Shown here: piece by piece, positions 16,817 to 25,376 of the stretch
Layout: each line of letters begins with the position of its first letter
Position numbering within the stretch: position 1 is the stretch's first letter
NCBI RefSeq assembly: GCF_003205295.1
Contig: NZ_QJRP01000007.1
Location: forward strand, 216,235 to 280,234
Reading direction: 5' to 3'
DNA: 64,000 nt
DNA from: Pseudomonas mosselii
GTDB taxonomy: Bacteria > Pseudomonadota > Gammaproteobacteria > Pseudomonadales > Pseudomonadaceae
Notes under the pieces: generated by a model
Told to the model about the DNA's origin: nothing
What the model saw: only the letters and a program-made list of their open reading frames with translations
Database searches by the model: none
Program-made: the position numbers and the translations under genes

Positions 16817-17149
16817 ATGAGCAGCCAGAACGACGACATCAGCAGCAGTGTCCTGCGCCAGATGAAAGCTGGCGGTTTCGATTTCACCCGCATCCACCCC
16901 ATCGAGTTCTATGCCGTGTTTCCCAGCGAGTCCGGTGCGCGTCGGGCGGCGGGGCAGTTTCGCGGCGAATCGCTCAACGCCCAGGTGAGCGAGCGCGACG
17001 ACGGCGCCTGGCACCTGGAGTTGAGCAAGGTGATGTATGCCACCCACGGCGGGATCGGCGCCTTTGAACAGGCTTTCGAGCAGGTCGTGTCGCCCTATGG
17101 CGGCGAAGTCGAAGGCTGGGGCGTCAAGCAGGAAAGGCCGATCGCCTAG
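16817..17149 (+). CDS. RraB-like ribonuclease E inhibitor domain protein
   Basis: A 110-residue protein with the RraB-type fold pattern: DFTRIHPIEFYAVFPSE, then GESLNAQVSERDDG, then a C-terminal EQAFEQVVSPYGGEVEGWG. In E. coli RraB binds RNase E and changes its substrate choice. Whether this shorter relative does so in Pseudomonas is not known from the sequence. The ATG at 16817 is set by an AGGAGG eight bases upstream. It is soluble and has no export signal. Confidence 0.72.
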   Translation: MSSQNDDISSSVLRQMKAGGFDFTRIHPIEFYAVFPSESGARRAAGQFRGESLNAQVSERDDGAWHLELSKVMYATHGGIGAFEQAFEQVVSPYGGEVEGWGVKQERPIA

Positions 17150-17163
17150 GCTTCGCGACGGCG

Positions 17164-17967
17164 TCAGTGCACCTTGCGCCCTGCCATATGGTTCAGGTAC
17201 GCCAGCAAGGCATCGAGCTCCGGTTCACCCAGCACCTGGGTGGAAAACCCGGGCATCTTCGCCTGCGGCCAGTGCCGCAGGCTCTGCGGGTCGCGAATGT
17301 ACTGGCGCAGGAATGCCGGCTGGAAGTACTCGGTGGGGTTGTGCGGCAGGTTCAGGTCCGGGCCCAGGTGCGCGTCGCCGGCGCCATTGAGGCGATGACA
17401 GGCCAGGCAGTTCTGCTGGAACAGGGCAAAACCCTGGCGCACCGGGTCGTCCTTGGCCAGGTCCGGGTCGGGCAGCAGGGCGGGGAAGCGCGTTTCGACC
17501 GGTGGCAGGCAGCGGATGCTGGCGATCTGGAACGGCCATTGTTCCGGGCGGATGCCGCTGGCCTGCGGTTGGGTCCACACCAGGTAGAAGGGCCCGGCGC
17601 CTGGCTTGCCCAGGCCCAGCGCGGGCCAAGGGTGGGCGGGATCTTCGATGGCCAGCCAGGCCTGCGCCGGGCCCGCCTGCAACAGCGGGCCGGCGGGCAT
17701 CTCGGCGGCGAAGCCATCGAGGGCCACGGCCTGCAGGTGATCGGTCGGACCCACGCCCTTCAGTAGCGCGGCCAGGGGCACGACGCGGTAATGCATGGTG
17801 CGCTTGTAGGCCACGTCCTGTTCGATGGTGATGTCCCGTGCCTGCGGATGGGCGAGCAGTCGTTCGCTTGTCCAGTGCCGGCTATCGTCACCCAGTTCGA
17901 GGTTCAGCTGCGCCGCCGACAATGTCGGGGCGAGCAGCAGGCAGAGCAGGGCAAGACACAGGCGCAT
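17164..17967 (-). CDS. Periplasmic c-type cytochrome with N-terminal accessory domain
   Basis: A 267-residue exported protein with a signal peptide (MRLCLALLCLLLAPTLSAA). Residues about 25-165 form a domain reminiscent of molybdopterin-binding oxidoreductase folds (YKRTMHYRVVPLAALLK, GPFYLVWTQ), without a cofactor-binding cysteine that I can identify. A class I cytochrome c domain follows, with the haem motif CLACH and the distal methionine in KMPGFS. It would carry electrons in the periplasm. The partner enzyme is not encoded next to it. Confidence 0.8.
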   Translation of the reverse strand: MRLCLALLCLLLAPTLSAAQLNLELGDDSRHWTSERLLAHPQARDITIEQDVAYKRTMHYRVVPLAALLKGVGPTDHLQAVALDGFAAEMPAGPLLQAGPAQAWLAIEDPAHPWPALGLGKPGAGPFYLVWTQPQASGIRPEQWPFQIASIRCLPPVETRFPALLPDPDLAKDDPVRQGFALFQQNCLACHRLNGAGDAHLGPDLNLPHNPTEYFQPAFLRQYIRDPQSLRHWPQAKMPGFSTQVLGEPELDALLAYLNHMAGRKVH

Positions 17968-18033
17968 GGGCGATCTCCAACCATCAAGGTCGGCAGATTA
18001 CCCACGCGCGATCGGAAAAGGCCACCGCCGCGT

Positions 18034-18129
18034 TCAGCCGAACAACCGGGTGAGGTTCGGCAGGATCAGCAGCAGCGTCGTGGCGAAGAGTATGAGGCCG
18101 GCTTGGCGTACCTTGGATTGTCTGAACAT
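18034..18129 (-). CDS. 31-residue predicted membrane micropeptide
   Basis: A short reading frame encoding a basic head (MFRQSKVRQ) and a single hydrophobic helix (AGLILFATTLLLILP), then NLTRLFG. The composition and order are those of a single-pass inner-membrane peptide with the basic end in the cytoplasm. AGAAGG lies upstream of the ATG. It is about 65 bases upstream of the cytochrome gene on the same strand and could be co-transcribed with it. No homology claim is made; confidence rests on the hydrophobic design and ribosome-binding site. Confidence 0.55.
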   Translation of the reverse strand: MFRQSKVRQAGLILFATTLLLILPNLTRLFG

Positions 18130-18131
18130 GG

Positions 18132-18495
18132 CGGACCGCCTTCTTGTTGTTATTCCTGAATAGCCCTTGGCTTCCTTGTCTAGCGTCGGGTCGATCGCAG
18201 CGGCGTGATGGCACGCCGTTCCTGCTTGCCGCGTACATCTGGATATACAACCAACAGTAGGGCCCGCGTCATCCCTGTTTCAGAACCCTTTGTTCTAAGA
18301 TTTTTCATGTCGATTCCTCATGGCTTTAAGGCCACTGGCCACCCCGCTGGCACGCTCAGGCTAGACGAGTGCGCGGCAGGGGTTACCAAGGGTTACAGGG
18401 CCTACCGTTCGTCCGGACATCCTACTTGCTTGTACGGCCCTTTCGCGTCAGTCTCTACAGCAATTCCCACCCACATGTCGTTCAGGACTACCCCT
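18132..18495. other. Intergenic interval without a gene
   Basis: Spacer of about 360 bases between the micropeptide (minus) and the amidotransferase (plus). It must contain both divergent promoters. I see no convincing -35/-10 pair, REP element or further coding frame in it. Confidence 0.5.
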
Positions 18496-19221
18496 ATGTC
18501 GTTACGCATCTGCATCCTTGAGACCGATGTCCTGCGAGCGGAGTTGATCGCGCAGTATCAGGGCTACGGCAGGATGTTCGAGCAGCTGTTCTCGCGTCAG
18601 CCGATCGCGGCCGAATTCGATGTGTACAACGTGATGAACGGCGACTACCCCCCGGACGGCGAACGCTTCGATGCGTACCTGGTGACCGGCAGCAAGGCCG
18701 ACTCGTTCGGCGACGATCCGTGGATCCAGACGCTCAAGGCCTACCTGCTCAAGCTCTACGAACGTGGCGAGAAGCTGTTGGGCGTGTGCTTCGGTCACCA
18801 GCTGCTGGCGCTGACCCTCGGCGGCAAGGCCGAGCGCGCCGACAAGGGCTGGGGCGTGGGTGTTCACCGCTACAGCCTGGCGGCCCATGCGCCGTGGATG
18901 GACCCGCAGGTGTCCGAGCTGACCTTGTTGATCAGCCACCAGGACCAGGTCACCGAGCTGCCCGAAGGGGCCACGGTGATCGCCTCCAGTGACTTCTGCC
19001 CGAACGCCGCCTACCACATCCGTGACCAGGTGCTGTGCTTCCAGGGGCACCCGGAGTTCGTCCATGACTACTCCCGGGCACTGCTAGATGCGCGGCAGGC
19101 GTCGCTGGGTAATGAAGTCTATGAGAAAGCGGTGGCCAGCCTGGCCACCGAGCACCAGGGGGATCTGGTGGGAGAGTGGATGCTGCGTTTCGTCCAGCAG
19201 CCCGGCAGCCGCGCGAACTGA
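18496..19221 (+). CDS. Class I glutamine amidotransferase family protein
   Basis: A 241-residue cytosolic protein with the triad of class I amidotransferases: the nucleophile Cys98 in GVCFGHQ, a histidine in CFQGHPEF and a glutamate nearby. Free-standing proteins of this group are usually annotated as GMP-synthase-like or gamma-glutamyl hydrolases, but no synthetase domain is present, so the acceptor is unknown. The ATG at 18496 is preferred over longer frames because the preceding in-frame residues are not protein-like. It is convergent with corA. Confidence 0.85.
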   Translation: MSLRICILETDVLRAELIAQYQGYGRMFEQLFSRQPIAAEFDVYNVMNGDYPPDGERFDAYLVTGSKADSFGDDPWIQTLKAYLLKLYERGEKLLGVCFGHQLLALTLGGKAERADKGWGVGVHRYSLAAHAPWMDPQVSELTLLISHQDQVTELPEGATVIASSDFCPNAAYHIRDQVLCFQGHPEFVHDYSRALLDARQASLGNEVYEKAVASLATEHQGDLVGEWMLRFVQQPGSRAN

Positions 19222-19263
19222 GATCCGCATCGACCCCAATCGCGGGCTCGCCCGCGATTGGCG

Positions 19264-20235
19264 TTACAACCAGCCCGAACGCTTGAAGCTGTAATACAAC
19301 CCCGAACAGCCCAGGGCGATGACCCCCAGCACCCCGAAGTAACCGTAGCGCCATGCCAGCTCCGGCATGTTCTCGAAGTTCATCCCGTAGATCCCGGCGA
19401 CCGCCGTGGGAAACGCCAGGATCGCCGCCCAGGCCGCGAACTTGCGCTGGGTGATGCTTTGCCGTGACGACTCCAGCAGCATGCCGATCTCGATGGTCTG
19501 GCTGGCAATGTCGCGGATCCCGGACAGGTCTTCCATCTGCCGTGTGACATGGATCTGCACGTCGCGAAAGTACGGGCGCATGTTCTTGTCGATGAACGGG
19601 AAGCTCAGGCGCTGCAGCTCCTCGCTGACCTCCACCATCGGCGCCACGTAGCGGCGCAGGCGCAGGATGTCGCGGCGCAGGCTGTGCAGGCGCTGGATGT
19701 CCTCTTCCTTGAGCGAGTTGCTCAGCACACTCTGTTCCAGTTCCTCGATCTCGCCATGAATGGCCTCGCTCACCGGCTGGTAGTTCTCGGTGACGAAATC
19801 CAGCAGGGCGTAGAGCACGAAGTCCTCGCCATGCTCAAGCAGCAGCGGACGCGCCTCGCAGCGTTGGCGTACCAGGGCGTAGGACTTCGAGTGGCCGTTG
19901 CGGCAGGTGATGATGTAACCGTTGCCGGCGAAGATATGGGTCTCGATGAATTCGAGTTTTCCCTCATGGCGCACCGGGGAGTAGGTGACGATGAACAGCG
20001 CGTCGCCGAAGGTCTCGAGCTTCGGCCGGCTGTGTTTCTCCAGGGCGTCCTCGATGGCCAGCTCGTGCAGGCCGAACTGGCGCTGCAGGTTGGCCAGTTC
20101 CTCGGCGTTGGGCTCTTCCAGGCCGATCCAGACGAAGTGTCCGGGCTTGCGCGCCCACTCCGCGCCCTCGTCGAGGCTGATATTGGTGACCTTCCTGCCG
20201 GCGCTGTACACCGCCGATGCGACGACTCGACCCAT
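19264..20235 (-). CDS. corA: Magnesium/cobalt channel CorA
   Basis: A 323-residue protein with the CorA layout. A large cytoplasmic N-terminal domain (1-about 255) with a long helix rich in charged residues is followed by two C-terminal transmembrane helices. The hallmark GMN motif closes the first of them, in GIYGMNFENMPEL. The protein ends in the basic tail KRSGWL. CorA forms a pentameric Mg2+ channel in the inner membrane. ATG at 20235. Confidence 0.95.
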   Translation of the reverse strand: MGRVVASAVYSAGRKVTNISLDEGAEWARKPGHFVWIGLEEPNAEELANLQRQFGLHELAIEDALEKHSRPKLETFGDALFIVTYSPVRHEGKLEFIETHIFAGNGYIITCRNGHSKSYALVRQRCEARPLLLEHGEDFVLYALLDFVTENYQPVSEAIHGEIEELEQSVLSNSLKEEDIQRLHSLRRDILRLRRYVAPMVEVSEELQRLSFPFIDKNMRPYFRDVQIHVTRQMEDLSGIRDIASQTIEIGMLLESSRQSITQRKFAAWAAILAFPTAVAGIYGMNFENMPELAWRYGYFGVLGVIALGCSGLYYSFKRSGWL

Positions 20236-20310
20236 GGTTGTCCGCTTATCCGATTGAACACGCTACACAGCTTGGGCTGTGTAGCGGCACGGGGCAAGTC
20301 CGTACGCAGG

Positions 20311-21030
20311 TCAGGGGGCGGTGACTTCGCTTTCCATATGGTCAATGCAATGCTGCATCTGGCTGCGGCATTGCTCGATCAGTGCGGGCAGGTCCTGCTG
20401 GGTCAGGCCCGCGGTGGCGATCGGGGCCAGCGAGCGAATCACTACGGTGCGTTGGCGCCAGCTGTTCAGGCCCAGGCGCTGGGTGTAGCGGCTGACGCAC
20501 ACCGGCACGATCGGCACGCCGGCCTCGATGGCCATGTGGAAAGCGCCTTTCTTGAACGCCAGCAACTGCTCGCCGGGGTTACGCGTGCCTTCGGGGAAAA
20601 TCCAGATCGAGGTGTCGTCGCGCAGGGTCCGGGTGGTGGTCTGCATGGCCTTGCGCGCCTGGTAGGCATTCTTGCGGTCGATCAGCACATTGCCGCCCAG
20701 CCAGAACAGCTGGCCGAACAGCGGGATCCAGCCCAGGCTCTTCTTGCCGATGGCCACGGTGCGGCGCGGCACGACCTGGCCGAGGATGAACAGGTCATAG
20801 TTGGACTGGTGGTTGGCGATGATCACGCAGCCGGGAGGCTGGTCCCAGAGCGGGCCGACCTCGGCCTTGACCTTGATGCGCATGAGCCAGGCGGCCGGCA
20901 CGCTGTACAGGCGGGCGAACAGGCGGCTGTTGTCGGGGTTGAACGGGCGCAGCAGGCCGATCACCAGGCCGACGACACCCACGAGCAGGAAGTGCAGCGC
21001 CAACAGGAGCATGCGAAGCATATAAAGCAT
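20311..21030 (-). CDS. 1-acyl-sn-glycerol-3-phosphate acyltransferase family
   Basis: A 239-residue PlsC-family enzyme that transfers an acyl chain to lysophosphatidic acid in phospholipid synthesis at the inner membrane. The HX4D catalytic motif is NHQSNYD, and the glycerophosphate-binding block is FPEGTRNPGEQ. An N-terminal hydrophobic segment (LLLALHFLLVGVVGLVIGLL) anchors it. The ATG at 21030 begins this membrane segment; a second ATG three codons later is also possible. Pseudomonads have several PlsC paralogues, so I do not assign plsC. Confidence 0.88.
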   Translation of the reverse strand: MLYMLRMLLLALHFLLVGVVGLVIGLLRPFNPDNSRLFARLYSVPAAWLMRIKVKAEVGPLWDQPPGCVIIANHQSNYDLFILGQVVPRRTVAIGKKSLGWIPLFGQLFWLGGNVLIDRKNAYQARKAMQTTTRTLRDDTSIWIFPEGTRNPGEQLLAFKKGAFHMAIEAGVPIVPVCVSRYTQRLGLNSWRQRTVVIRSLAPIATAGLTQQDLPALIEQCRSQMQHCIDHMESEVTAP

Positions 21031-21120
21031 GGTACGACTCACACCGGACAGTCGCGGCGCAGTGTACGGATGTGCACTGTCAGGGGCAAACGTTGCAGTG
21101 CCGCTTGTCGGCAGGGCATC

Positions 21121-21145
21121 TGTGGGAGCGGGTTTACCCGCGAAT
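21121..21145. repeat. Single REP half, family B
   Basis: One arm only (GTGGGAGCGGGTTTACCCGCGAA), not followed by its inverted partner. Confidence 0.75.
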
Positions 21146-21187
21146 ACGTTGGTGGATCCACCGCAGCCTTCAGGTACTACGCCAACC

Positions 21188-21304
21188 TGTAGGAGCGGCC
21201 TTGTGTCGCGAAAGGGCTGCACAGCAGCCCCAGGATTTCAGCGTTGTTGCAAAGATCGCCGGGGCCGCTTTGCGGCCCTTTCGCGACGCAAGGCCGCTCC
21301 TACA
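21188..21304. repeat. REP pair, family A
   Basis: Arms TGTAGGAGCGGCC / GGCCGCTCCTACA with the usual CGCGAAAGGGC interior. With the single half at 21121 it fills most of the 340-base spacer between the acyltransferase and the crotonase. Confidence 0.85.
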
Positions 21305-21372
21305 GAGATCACGCCAGTTGATAAATCCCAGCAAGACTGTTGCTCCCACAGGTCTTGCATCAGCTGTTCAGA

Positions 21373-22062
21373 TCAGCCCAGGTGGTTCTGGTCCGCCAGG
21401 ATCGCCTCGTCCAGTGCTTCCAGCAGCGCCTTGCGCACTTTCAGCTTGGTGTTCTTGTGCGCCAGCATGTTCAGCTTCTTCAGCTCGCGGGCTGCAGCCA
21501 GGGCGGTTTCCTGCAACTGTTCGGCGGGCACCACCTTGTCGAGGAAGCCGGCTTCACGGGCGCCCTGCGGATCGAACACCTCGGCGTTGTTCACCGAGCG
21601 CTGGAAGGCCGCGCGGCCCAGGCGGTCGCGGGCCAACTCGATACCGGCGTGGTGCATGGTCATGCCGATCTGCACTTCGTTCAGGCAAATCTTGAAGGGC
21701 CCTTCGACCCCGATGCGGTAGTCACCCGACAGCAGCAGGAAGGCGCCCTTGGCCACGGCATTGCCGGGGCAGGCGACGATCACCGGGAAGGGGTGCGACA
21801 GCAGGCGGCGGGCCAGGGTGGAGCCGGCGGTGACCAGGCCGACGGCCTCCTTGGGGCCGGCGGTCATCACCTTGAGGTCGTAGCCGCCGGAGAGGATGCC
21901 CGGCTGGCCGGTGATGATCACCACCGCACGGTCCTCGACGGCGCGATCGAGCGCGGCGTTGAAGGCTTTGATGACATCCGGGGAGATGGCGTTGACCTTG
22001 CCGTTGTTCAGGGTCAGGGTGGCGATGCCGTCTTCGGCATGGTAGGTAATCAGCTCGCTCAT
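21373..22062 (-). CDS. Enoyl-CoA hydratase/isomerase (crotonase) family protein
   Basis: A 229-residue protein of the crotonase superfamily. It begins MSELITYHAEDGIATLTLN. The CoA-binding loop ILSGGYDLKVM and the second oxyanion block VACPGNAVAKGAFLLLSGDYRI are visible. It is short for the family (about 260), with the shortened C-terminal helices seen in some pseudomonad members. I cannot tell a hydratase from an isomerase by residues alone. It probably acts in fatty-acyl-CoA metabolism in the cytosol. It is the minus-strand gene nearest the tRNA-Ser. Confidence 0.82.
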   Translation of the reverse strand: MSELITYHAEDGIATLTLNNGKVNAISPDVIKAFNAALDRAVEDRAVVIITGQPGILSGGYDLKVMTAGPKEAVGLVTAGSTLARRLLSHPFPVIVACPGNAVAKGAFLLLSGDYRIGVEGPFKICLNEVQIGMTMHHAGIELARDRLGRAAFQRSVNNAEVFDPQGAREAGFLDKVVPAEQLQETALAAARELKKLNMLAHKNTKLKVRKALLEALDEAILADQNHLG

Positions 22063-22285
22063 GGCAGAGTCCTTTGGATGGCGTGGCGATGACGTTACCC
22101 AGCGGCACCGGCCAGGTAAAGCGCCAAGACTGACTGGTCAGTCAGCGCTGCGTCCTTGTGCCCTGTAGCATCGGGGTAGCGGCGCCAGGGGCGGGAAAAG
22201 CGCTGGGCACAATGGCAGCATTGCCCTGATTGCCCCGGTTTTTCGGTCGATTGGCTTAAGCGCATGAAAATTCTGAAAAAAATGC

Positions 22286-22314
22286 TTGCCAAAGGAAAAG
22301 GCTTCTACTAAATT
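22286..22314 (+). promoter_or_regulatory. sigma-70-type promoter of tRNA-Ser
   Basis: TTGCCA (22286-22291) and TAAATT (22309-22314) are 17 bases apart and followed by the G/C-rich discriminator AGCGCGCC, typical of stable-RNA promoters. The tRNA begins at 22353. Confidence 0.6.
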
Positions 22315-22352
22315 AGCGCGCCTCGACAGGCTGAATAGCTTGAAGAGAAAAC

Positions 22353-22442
22353 GGTGAAGTGTCCGAGTGGTCGAAGGAGCACGCCTGGAAAGTGTGTATA
22401 CGAGAAATCGTATCAAGGGTTCAAATCCCTTCTTCACCGCCA
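22353..22442 (+). tRNA. tRNA-Ser (GGA)
   Basis: 90-base cloverleaf with an acceptor stem GGTGAAG / CTTCACC, the long variable arm of class II tRNAs, the anticodon GGA in CTGGAAAG, the T-loop GGTTCAAATCC and an encoded CCA end. Confidence 0.95.
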
Positions 22443-22453
22443 CATTCTACGAG

Positions 22454-22486
22454 AAGCCCCCGAATCGAAAGGTTCGGGGGCTTTTT
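22454..22486 (+). terminator. Rho-independent terminator of tRNA-Ser
   Basis: AAGCCCCCGAA pairs with TTCGGGGGCTT across an eight-base loop, followed by a T run. Confidence 0.9.
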
Positions 22487-22514
22487 GTTTGTCTCGCGTT
22501 TTTGTTGAAGCCCT

Positions 22515-22567
22515 GATCGCGGGGCAAGCCCGCTCCCTTTGGCGTGGGAGCGGGCTTGCCCCGCGAT
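22515..22567. repeat. REP-like palindrome, GCGGGGCAAGCCCGC type
   Basis: ATCGCGGGGCAAGCCCGCTCCC pairs with its inverted copy GGGAGCGGGCTTGCCCCGCGAT across a short loop. It is a variant of family B with GGCAAG in place of GGTAAA, placed before the end of the TonB-receptor gene. Confidence 0.8.
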
Positions 22568-22574
22568 GGCGCTG

Positions 22575-24722
22575 TCAGAAGCTGACGGAAGCCGACAGCC
22601 GTGCCGTGCGTGGCGCCCCCTGGAACAGGTAGTTGTCGCCCAGATAGTCGCCCACGTCGCGCCAGTAGCGCTTGTCGAAGACGTTGTCCACGGTCAGGCG
22701 CAGCACGGTGTCGTAGCCGCCGATGGTCGTGCGGTAGCGGCTGCCGACATCGAACACGGTATAGCCGCCGACTTCGGCGTCGCCGGTGTGGCTGGCGTAC
22801 TTGCTGGCGCTGTAGCGGGCGCCGCCGAGCAGGGCCAGGCCGGGCACGGGCAGGGCGTAGTCGGCCTGCAGCGCCGCGCGCAGGCGCGGGACGTTGATCG
22901 CCTGGTGGCCTTCGTAGGCGTCGGTGTCGCTGTTCTGCACGCGGGCGCGGATCGCCGCGGCGCTGGCCTGGATCTGCAGGTTGGAGGTCACCCAGCCGCT
23001 GGCACCGAGTTCGAGGCCGGTGTTCTTCTGCTGGCCCGACTGCACGTAGGCCGGCGCAGCGGTTCCATCAGGGCGGGCATATTGGTAGGCCTGGCGGATC
23101 TGGAACAGCGCCGCGCTGAAGCTCATGCCCTGCCAGTCGCGCTTGATGCCGACTTCGAGCTGGCGCGACAGGGTGGGGGCGAGGATCTCGGCGGCGTTGC
23201 TGGCGAACCAGGGCGCAGTGCCGCCTGCGGAAAGGCCTTTCGAATAACTGGCGTAGAGCGTGGTATCGGACTGCGGCTTGTAGATCAGTGCCGCATTGGG
23301 CAGCAACTGGTACTGCTGGGTATGCCGCTTGGCGACACCGTCCTGGTCCCAGGTTTTTTCATCCAGACGTACTTCCCGGGCGCCGATCACCGTCTGCCAG
23401 TGCTCATTGAAGGTGATGCGGTCGCTGAAGAACAGGCCGTACTGGCGGCTGTCGAGGCGGCGCTCGCTATGGCCAAGCGGTTTGTCGGAAGGATCCAGCG
23501 CGGGGATGCCGGTGTATATATTGCCGGGGCGTAGCGGATCAAGCAGCTCGTTGAAGCTGGGACGCTGATCGAGCGTACGGCGCTGGGCGCTGCTGCCCAG
23601 GGTCAGTTCGTGGCCCACGCCAAGGGCGTCGAAACGCCCGTCGAGCATGGCTTGGGCCTCGTCGATGCGGCGGGTGTCGTCGGGGCTGCGGAAATCGTAG
23701 ATGTCGTAGTTGCCCTCAGGGCTGAAATGCGAGGACCAGCCCCCGTTGCTGCCCCAGGCAAACGCACTGTAGTCATCGATCACCACCTTGCTGCGCGAGG
23801 CGCTCAGGGTGCCGTTCCAGTTGTCGTTGAACTGGTACTTGAAGCGCCCGCCCAGGTTCAGCGAGTCGTTCTGTACCGGTTTGGCCCAGGACTGCCAGGC
23901 CAAGTGGTCCTTGGGGTCGACGCTGTGGGGCAGCTGCTTGCCGCCGAGCAGTTGATAGCCCGGTACCGAATACTGCTCGCGATGCTGGTATTCGGCGTCC
24001 AGCTCCAGCACGGCATTCGGGTTGATCTGCCAGTCGAGCGCCACGGAGGCGAAATCCCGCTTGCCGTCAGCGTGGTCGACATAGGAACGGATGTCCTCGT
24101 GGGCCAGGTTCACCCGCAGGCCGAACTGTTGCTCGGCGCCGAACCAGCCACCCAGGTCGGTGGCCAGGTAGCGTTCGCCCTGCTCATTGGTCGAGACCGT
24201 CACCGAGCGCACGTCCTCGGCGCGCTTGGTCACGTAGTTGACCAGGCCGCCGGGTTCCGACACGCCGCTCTGCAATCCCGACAGCCCCTTGAGCAGCTCC
24301 ACCTGCTGCTTGTTCTCCAGCGCCACGTTCTGTTCGCCGGCGATGGTCTGGCCATTGATCCGGTAGCTGCTGGCGGCGTTGAGCTCAAAGCCGCGCACGT
24401 TGAAGTTCTCGTAGTAGCCGATCGGCGCGTAGCTTTCGCCGACCGAGGCATCGCTTTGCAGCACTTCGCTCAGCTTGCGCACCTGGCGGTCGTCCAGCAG
24501 CTGGCGGCTGAACACGCTGACCGAGGCCGGGGTGTCGAGCAGCGGCGCGCTGTGCAGGCCGCCGACCTGGGCTTCGCGTACCTGGTAGCCGGTGTCGTCC
24601 TGAACCTCGGAGATGCGCACCGGCGCGAGGGTCACGCTGTCCTCGGCCAGGCCCTGGCCACTGTGCAGGGCCAGGCCCAGGCCGAGCAGGCCAAGGGGCA
24701 GGCGGGGGCGAAGCGGGGTCAT
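22575..24722 (-). CDS. TonB-dependent siderophore receptor
   Basis: A 715-residue outer-membrane receptor. A signal peptide (about residues 1-27, ending GQGLA) is followed by a plug domain (LLDTPASVSVFSRQLLDD ... YRINGQTIAGEQ ... GVSEPGGLVNYVTKR) and then a 22-strand-type barrel. It ends in the C-terminal aromatic residue of outer-membrane proteins (SASVSF). There is no N-terminal signalling extension, so it is not a transducer type. It probably imports a ferric siderophore with TonB energy. No siderophore biosynthesis or sigma-factor gene is next to it, so the ligand is unknown. I could not identify a Fur box upstream. Confidence 0.9.
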   Translation of the reverse strand: MTPLRPRLPLGLLGLGLALHSGQGLAEDSVTLAPVRISEVQDDTGYQVREAQVGGLHSAPLLDTPASVSVFSRQLLDDRQVRKLSEVLQSDASVGESYAPIGYYENFNVRGFELNAASSYRINGQTIAGEQNVALENKQQVELLKGLSGLQSGVSEPGGLVNYVTKRAEDVRSVTVSTNEQGERYLATDLGGWFGAEQQFGLRVNLAHEDIRSYVDHADGKRDFASVALDWQINPNAVLELDAEYQHREQYSVPGYQLLGGKQLPHSVDPKDHLAWQSWAKPVQNDSLNLGGRFKYQFNDNWNGTLSASRSKVVIDDYSAFAWGSNGGWSSHFSPEGNYDIYDFRSPDDTRRIDEAQAMLDGRFDALGVGHELTLGSSAQRRTLDQRPSFNELLDPLRPGNIYTGIPALDPSDKPLGHSERRLDSRQYGLFFSDRITFNEHWQTVIGAREVRLDEKTWDQDGVAKRHTQQYQLLPNAALIYKPQSDTTLYASYSKGLSAGGTAPWFASNAAEILAPTLSRQLEVGIKRDWQGMSFSAALFQIRQAYQYARPDGTAAPAYVQSGQQKNTGLELGASGWVTSNLQIQASAAAIRARVQNSDTDAYEGHQAINVPRLRAALQADYALPVPGLALLGGARYSASKYASHTGDAEVGGYTVFDVGSRYRTTIGGYDTVLRLTVDNVFDKRYWRDVGDYLGDNYLFQGAPRTARLSASVSF

Positions 24723-24835
24723 GCAAGGCTCCTTGAAAAGTGGACGCGCCGTTATCGCTCGGCAGCTGTCGGGCAGGCAAAAGGGCGCCATGGTAGCAGG
24801 CTGCCGGGCAATCTTTCAGGGGGCGGAGCATGGGG

Positions 24836-24962
24836 AGGCGGGAGCGTGCTTGCCCGGCGATTGCGATGCTGGCGCTATCGCGGGTCAAGCCCGCTCCCAC
24901 GCGTTGCGCATCAGCCTGCGGGCGTGCGCTTTTCCTGTGGGAGTCGGCTTGCCGGCGATGAC
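24836..24962. repeat. Degenerate REP-like cluster, family B-related
   Basis: Several imperfect copies of GCGGGTCAAGCCCGCTCCCAC and its inverse lie upstream of the TonB-receptor gene. They have diverged in sequence. Confidence 0.55.
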
Positions 24963-24998
24963 GCCAGTGCAGTCAAGACGAATGAGGCGCAGCGCGAT

Positions 24999-25376
24999 TC
25001 AGGCCGCGGCCGGCCGCTGGTGCCGGCGCCAGTTGTCGTCGATCTTCGACCAGGTCTTGCCGTCGGTGATGGCCAGCAGCTTGCGGCCATCCTTGAAGGT
25101 GGCGAGGAAGGTGACTTCCTCCTCCTTGCCGCCCAGCAGCAGGCCAGCCAGCAGGCCGACCGGGCCGGCCACCAGGGCTCCGGCCACGCCCCAGCCCAGG
25201 GCGCCACCGAGGCTGCGGGTCGATTCGAGGTTGGCCAGCTTCAGGTCCTTGACCCGTGCCAGCGAAATGCGCTCGCCGGGCGAGGGGCTGCGCGGGGTCT
25301 TGAGTGTGAGCGCTCCATTGCGATACTCGCCTTCACCTTGCAAGAAATCGCCGGATTGCACCGTGAGTCTTGTCAT
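24999..25376 (-). CDS. Hypothetical protein with glycine-rich helical segment
   Basis: A 125-residue protein of unknown family. An N-terminal beta-rich part (RLTVQSGDFLQGEGEYRNG, SLARVKDLKLANLES) is followed by a hydrophobic, glycine-spaced stretch (GGALGWGVAGALVAGPVG and LLAGLLLGG). This resembles a glycine zipper that can insert in or associate with membranes. A C-terminal beta hairpin (VTFLATFKDGRKLLAITDGKTW) closes it. No signal peptide is evident. It lies divergently upstream of the apr locus with a 440-base spacer. Confidence 0.65.
   Translation of the reverse strand: MTRLTVQSGDFLQGEGEYRNGALTLKTPRSPSPGERISLARVKDLKLANLESTRSLGGALGWGVAGALVAGPVGLLAGLLLGGKEEEVTFLATFKDGRKLLAITDGKTWSKIDDNWRRHQRPAAA

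Noticed and set aside
18225..18262. Possible LexA-like box (CTG...CAG with AT-rich centre) near 18240
   Set aside because: The spacer between the CTG and CAG is too long for the Pseudomonas LexA site.
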